NCBI RefSeq assembly: GCF_965638725.1 | Contig: NC_134982.1 | Span: 4,522,126-4,586,125, forward strand | Reading direction: 5' to 3' | Length of the DNA stretch: 64,000 bases | Source of the DNA: Aptenodytes patagonicus | Taxonomy: Eukaryota; Chordata; Aves; Sphenisciformes; Spheniscidae | Shown here: in pieces, positions 61,868 through 64,000 of the stretch | Numbering within the stretch: the stretch's first letter is position 1 | Layout of the letters: every line of letters begins with the position of its first letter | Made by a program: the position numbers and the translations under genes | The notes under the pieces: generated by a model | Database searches by the model: none | The model's input: only the letters and a program-made list of their open reading frames with translations | Told to the model about the DNA's origin: nothing

Positions 61868-63837
61868 TCAGGCTGACCTTAAACTTGGAGCAGTCTCCCG
61901 TTTTGCATAACTACAGAAACAAAGTGAGTATCTGGTTGACCCGTAAGGCTGTAATTTAGAAAGGGCATTCATCCCAATAGAGCCAGCTTGCGTTGCAGAG
62001 CAGCCTGTGCTCATGGTCTGGGCTCTGATATTGGGACGTAATTGCTCTTCTAATATCCATGTATTATTTACACTATGCTACTGTTGCAACCAGTGGCAAA
62101 CTCCTTTTGACTCCAGATCTGTTGTTACTGTAATGTATTTATTAGAGCAATACAAGGTCAGCCTAACCTCAGTTATTCGACTGTAAATGACCCAACTGAA
62201 ACCAATAGTTTTAGTCCTGTAACACCAACGTAAGTGAGATCCAAATCAGGACTTTGGAGTATTAATTTACTTTATTGCCATATCTTGATAGATGGTTACT
62301 AAGTACTTTAAGTATTAATGCTGCTGCTTTATTTATAACACAGGGATATGTCTTACATGCTTCCTAGGTATTTCTTTAGGAGAAGGGCTTGAAGGGAAAA
62401 CAGAGCAAGACACGCACACCAAAGATGATTGGATCAACGGTGACTGGGGCAACGTCAGTCTTCAAACTCTCACCAGAGTCGGTTAATACCTTTGCAATCC
62501 ACATTCCAGAAATTGTATATATAGTAATATCACCCTCCAGAAAACTGTTGGTGTGGGAGTTCAGATTACTCTGATTTTCTTCAAAGTGAAATTACAGACT
62601 GGAATGGACTGGGGGGAGCGTGGGAGCTTCATTGGCTTAAAATCTAACTCAAAATATCAATGTAGTAAGCTCTCCATTACCTCTGGTGAGAGGAGGCAGG
62701 GCCAGCCTGGGCAAGGAAAAGCCCAGGGAAGGAAAGCAGCAGAGTGCCATGCAGAGACGTTTCTGGTCGTCATTTGTAATTTGCCCTGTGCATGTCTGAG
62801 GCCGATAGTGTCCCTGCTCACCACCGTTGCATTGTTTTCCTTGCTCTAAGCGCATCTTTCCTGCCTTTATCTTTCCAAGGACACGTCCTTCACCATTCTG
62901 TATCTCCACCTGTGCTACTCAGAGAGCCCTGAGGCACACAAGGGCAGTCACCTCTATCACTGTTTGAGACGTTTGATTACAGCTTGAGGTAACTGATGCT
63001 TGTGTCGGATGGAGGCTACTCAAAAAAGCCCCATTCTGGCTGTATGTGAGAGAGTTTGGGATGTCAGTACCCTCTCACGGCACTTGTGGGTCCATCAGTG
63101 TGGTGCTGGGTCACCCATCCTGGCTGTGCAGGCAAAGAGCTTGGCTCCCTGTGGTCATTAACTCACAACCAGGCAGAAAGTCTGGCTTTAATGGCAAAAT
63201 ATCTAAGGTATTTTCCCCAAGCCAGTCAGCTGTACTGGATTTAGGTGGGTGCTCTGTGTAAATGAGGGTGATACAGCACAGTTCCTCTGCTCTTTGCTGA
63301 ATTCAACAACTCAAGATTGCAATGGCTTTGCTGCTCATGCGATGAACCATCACCTTCACCGCACCGTTATCTTGCTCTCTGGTTTGAGCGAGGGTAGTCT
63401 GCATGCTTTTCCACATTTCTTTCTTTTTTGGGAGTTTTCTCTGGTGATGCACATATATCTAGAAGGGGTAACTGTTGCCAGATCAAAAGGATGCCAAATG
63501 AACCACATCTAAAACTTTCACAAGGAAAAATTTTATTATTCAATGAGGATACTAATGCAGCACCTGAATAGCATTTTTCCTCTCGTTATCGCATTCAGTG
63601 GGACTGGTATGAAAAACACCTAAAAAAGCAAAAGAAGCCAACCCAACCCAATGGTCAGCTGCCGGATAGGAAGCCCAAGGTGAGAAGGATGGGCTGGGCA
63701 GGCTGGCGCTGATCCCATGTGCTTGGAGCTGCTCCGTATGCTTGGAGCATACTTTCATCCAAAGGAATGAAAAGACCTTTTCTTTCCTATTGATGATTCC
63801 TGTAATTTTTTTTTTAATTAGGTCCATGCCTTTCATT

Positions 63838-63852
63838 CACACACACACACAC
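63838..63852. repeat. Short CA microsatellite
   Basis: Seven and a half CA units near the right end. Confidence 0.9.
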
Positions 63853-64000
63853 TGGGTTTCCATTTGATAAGCTCTGTTTCGTTTATTCTCCTTTTGGCAA
63901 AACCCCTTGTCTCCCCTTCACTGCCCAATGATGCTCGAATCAGTCCACACCTTCTGTAGCTGAATTAAGTTATTTTCCACATTGCAACTTATTCCATAAC

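Larger units (their letters stand above)
61364..64000. other. Intergenic DNA at the right end
   Basis: No gene can be assigned. It contains one exon-like 51-nt segment at 61742, a run of 20 A at 61848-61867 and a short CA run at 63838-63852. Confidence 0.5.

Overview
The window is vertebrate nuclear DNA, almost certainly from a bird. The interspersed repeats are CR1 LINE remnants, and there are three copies of avian-type endogenous-retrovirus LTRs. Exons are short and intron-separated, with GT-AG junctions. I recall the LTR types as common in Neoaves, so a neoavian bird is more likely than chicken; that is inference, not proof.

One protein-coding gene is complete here: ST8SIA5 (alpha-2,8-sialyltransferase 8E, ganglioside GT3/GQ-type synthase), on the + strand from the ATG at 6111 to the TGA at 47582. 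Seven coding exons (6111-6241, 32846-32938, 35410-35496, 38680-38824, 41100-41212, 46100-46192, 47114-47582) join in frame to 1131 nt, or 376 residues plus stop. A further 108-nt cassette exon at 21250-21357 has matching phases. It would give a 412-residue long form. Skipping exon 2 would give 345 residues. The protein is a type II Golgi enzyme: a short cytosolic tail, one membrane anchor (about 17-37), a variable stem (44-152) and a catalytic domain with sialylmotifs L, S, III and VS.

Layout: 1-484, 3' part of an LTR cut by the window edge. 485-6110, upstream flank and presumed 5' UTR. 6111-47582, ST8SIA5. Intron 1 is about 26.6 kb and holds the cassette exon, two CR1 remnants, an old non-LTR reverse-transcriptase remnant and a microsatellite. 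Introns 2-6 range from 0.9 to 4.9 kb. Intron 5 contains a full solo LTR (41913-43039) with a perfect ATTAT target-site duplication and a young-looking CR1 3' end. 47583-60758, presumed 3' UTR and intergenic DNA with no gene recognised. 60764-61358, a second complete solo LTR on the minus strand with a CTGAC duplication. 61359-64000, intergenic, with one unplaced exon-like 51-nt segment.

No RNA gene, CRISPR array or bacterial-type feature is present. The most interesting items are the phase-matched cassette exon, the run of symmetric stem exons, a double palindromic TAATTA element at 50123-50151, a perfect GAAA-loop hairpin in intron 1, and the LTR-borne minisatellite. I found no wholly new biological system.
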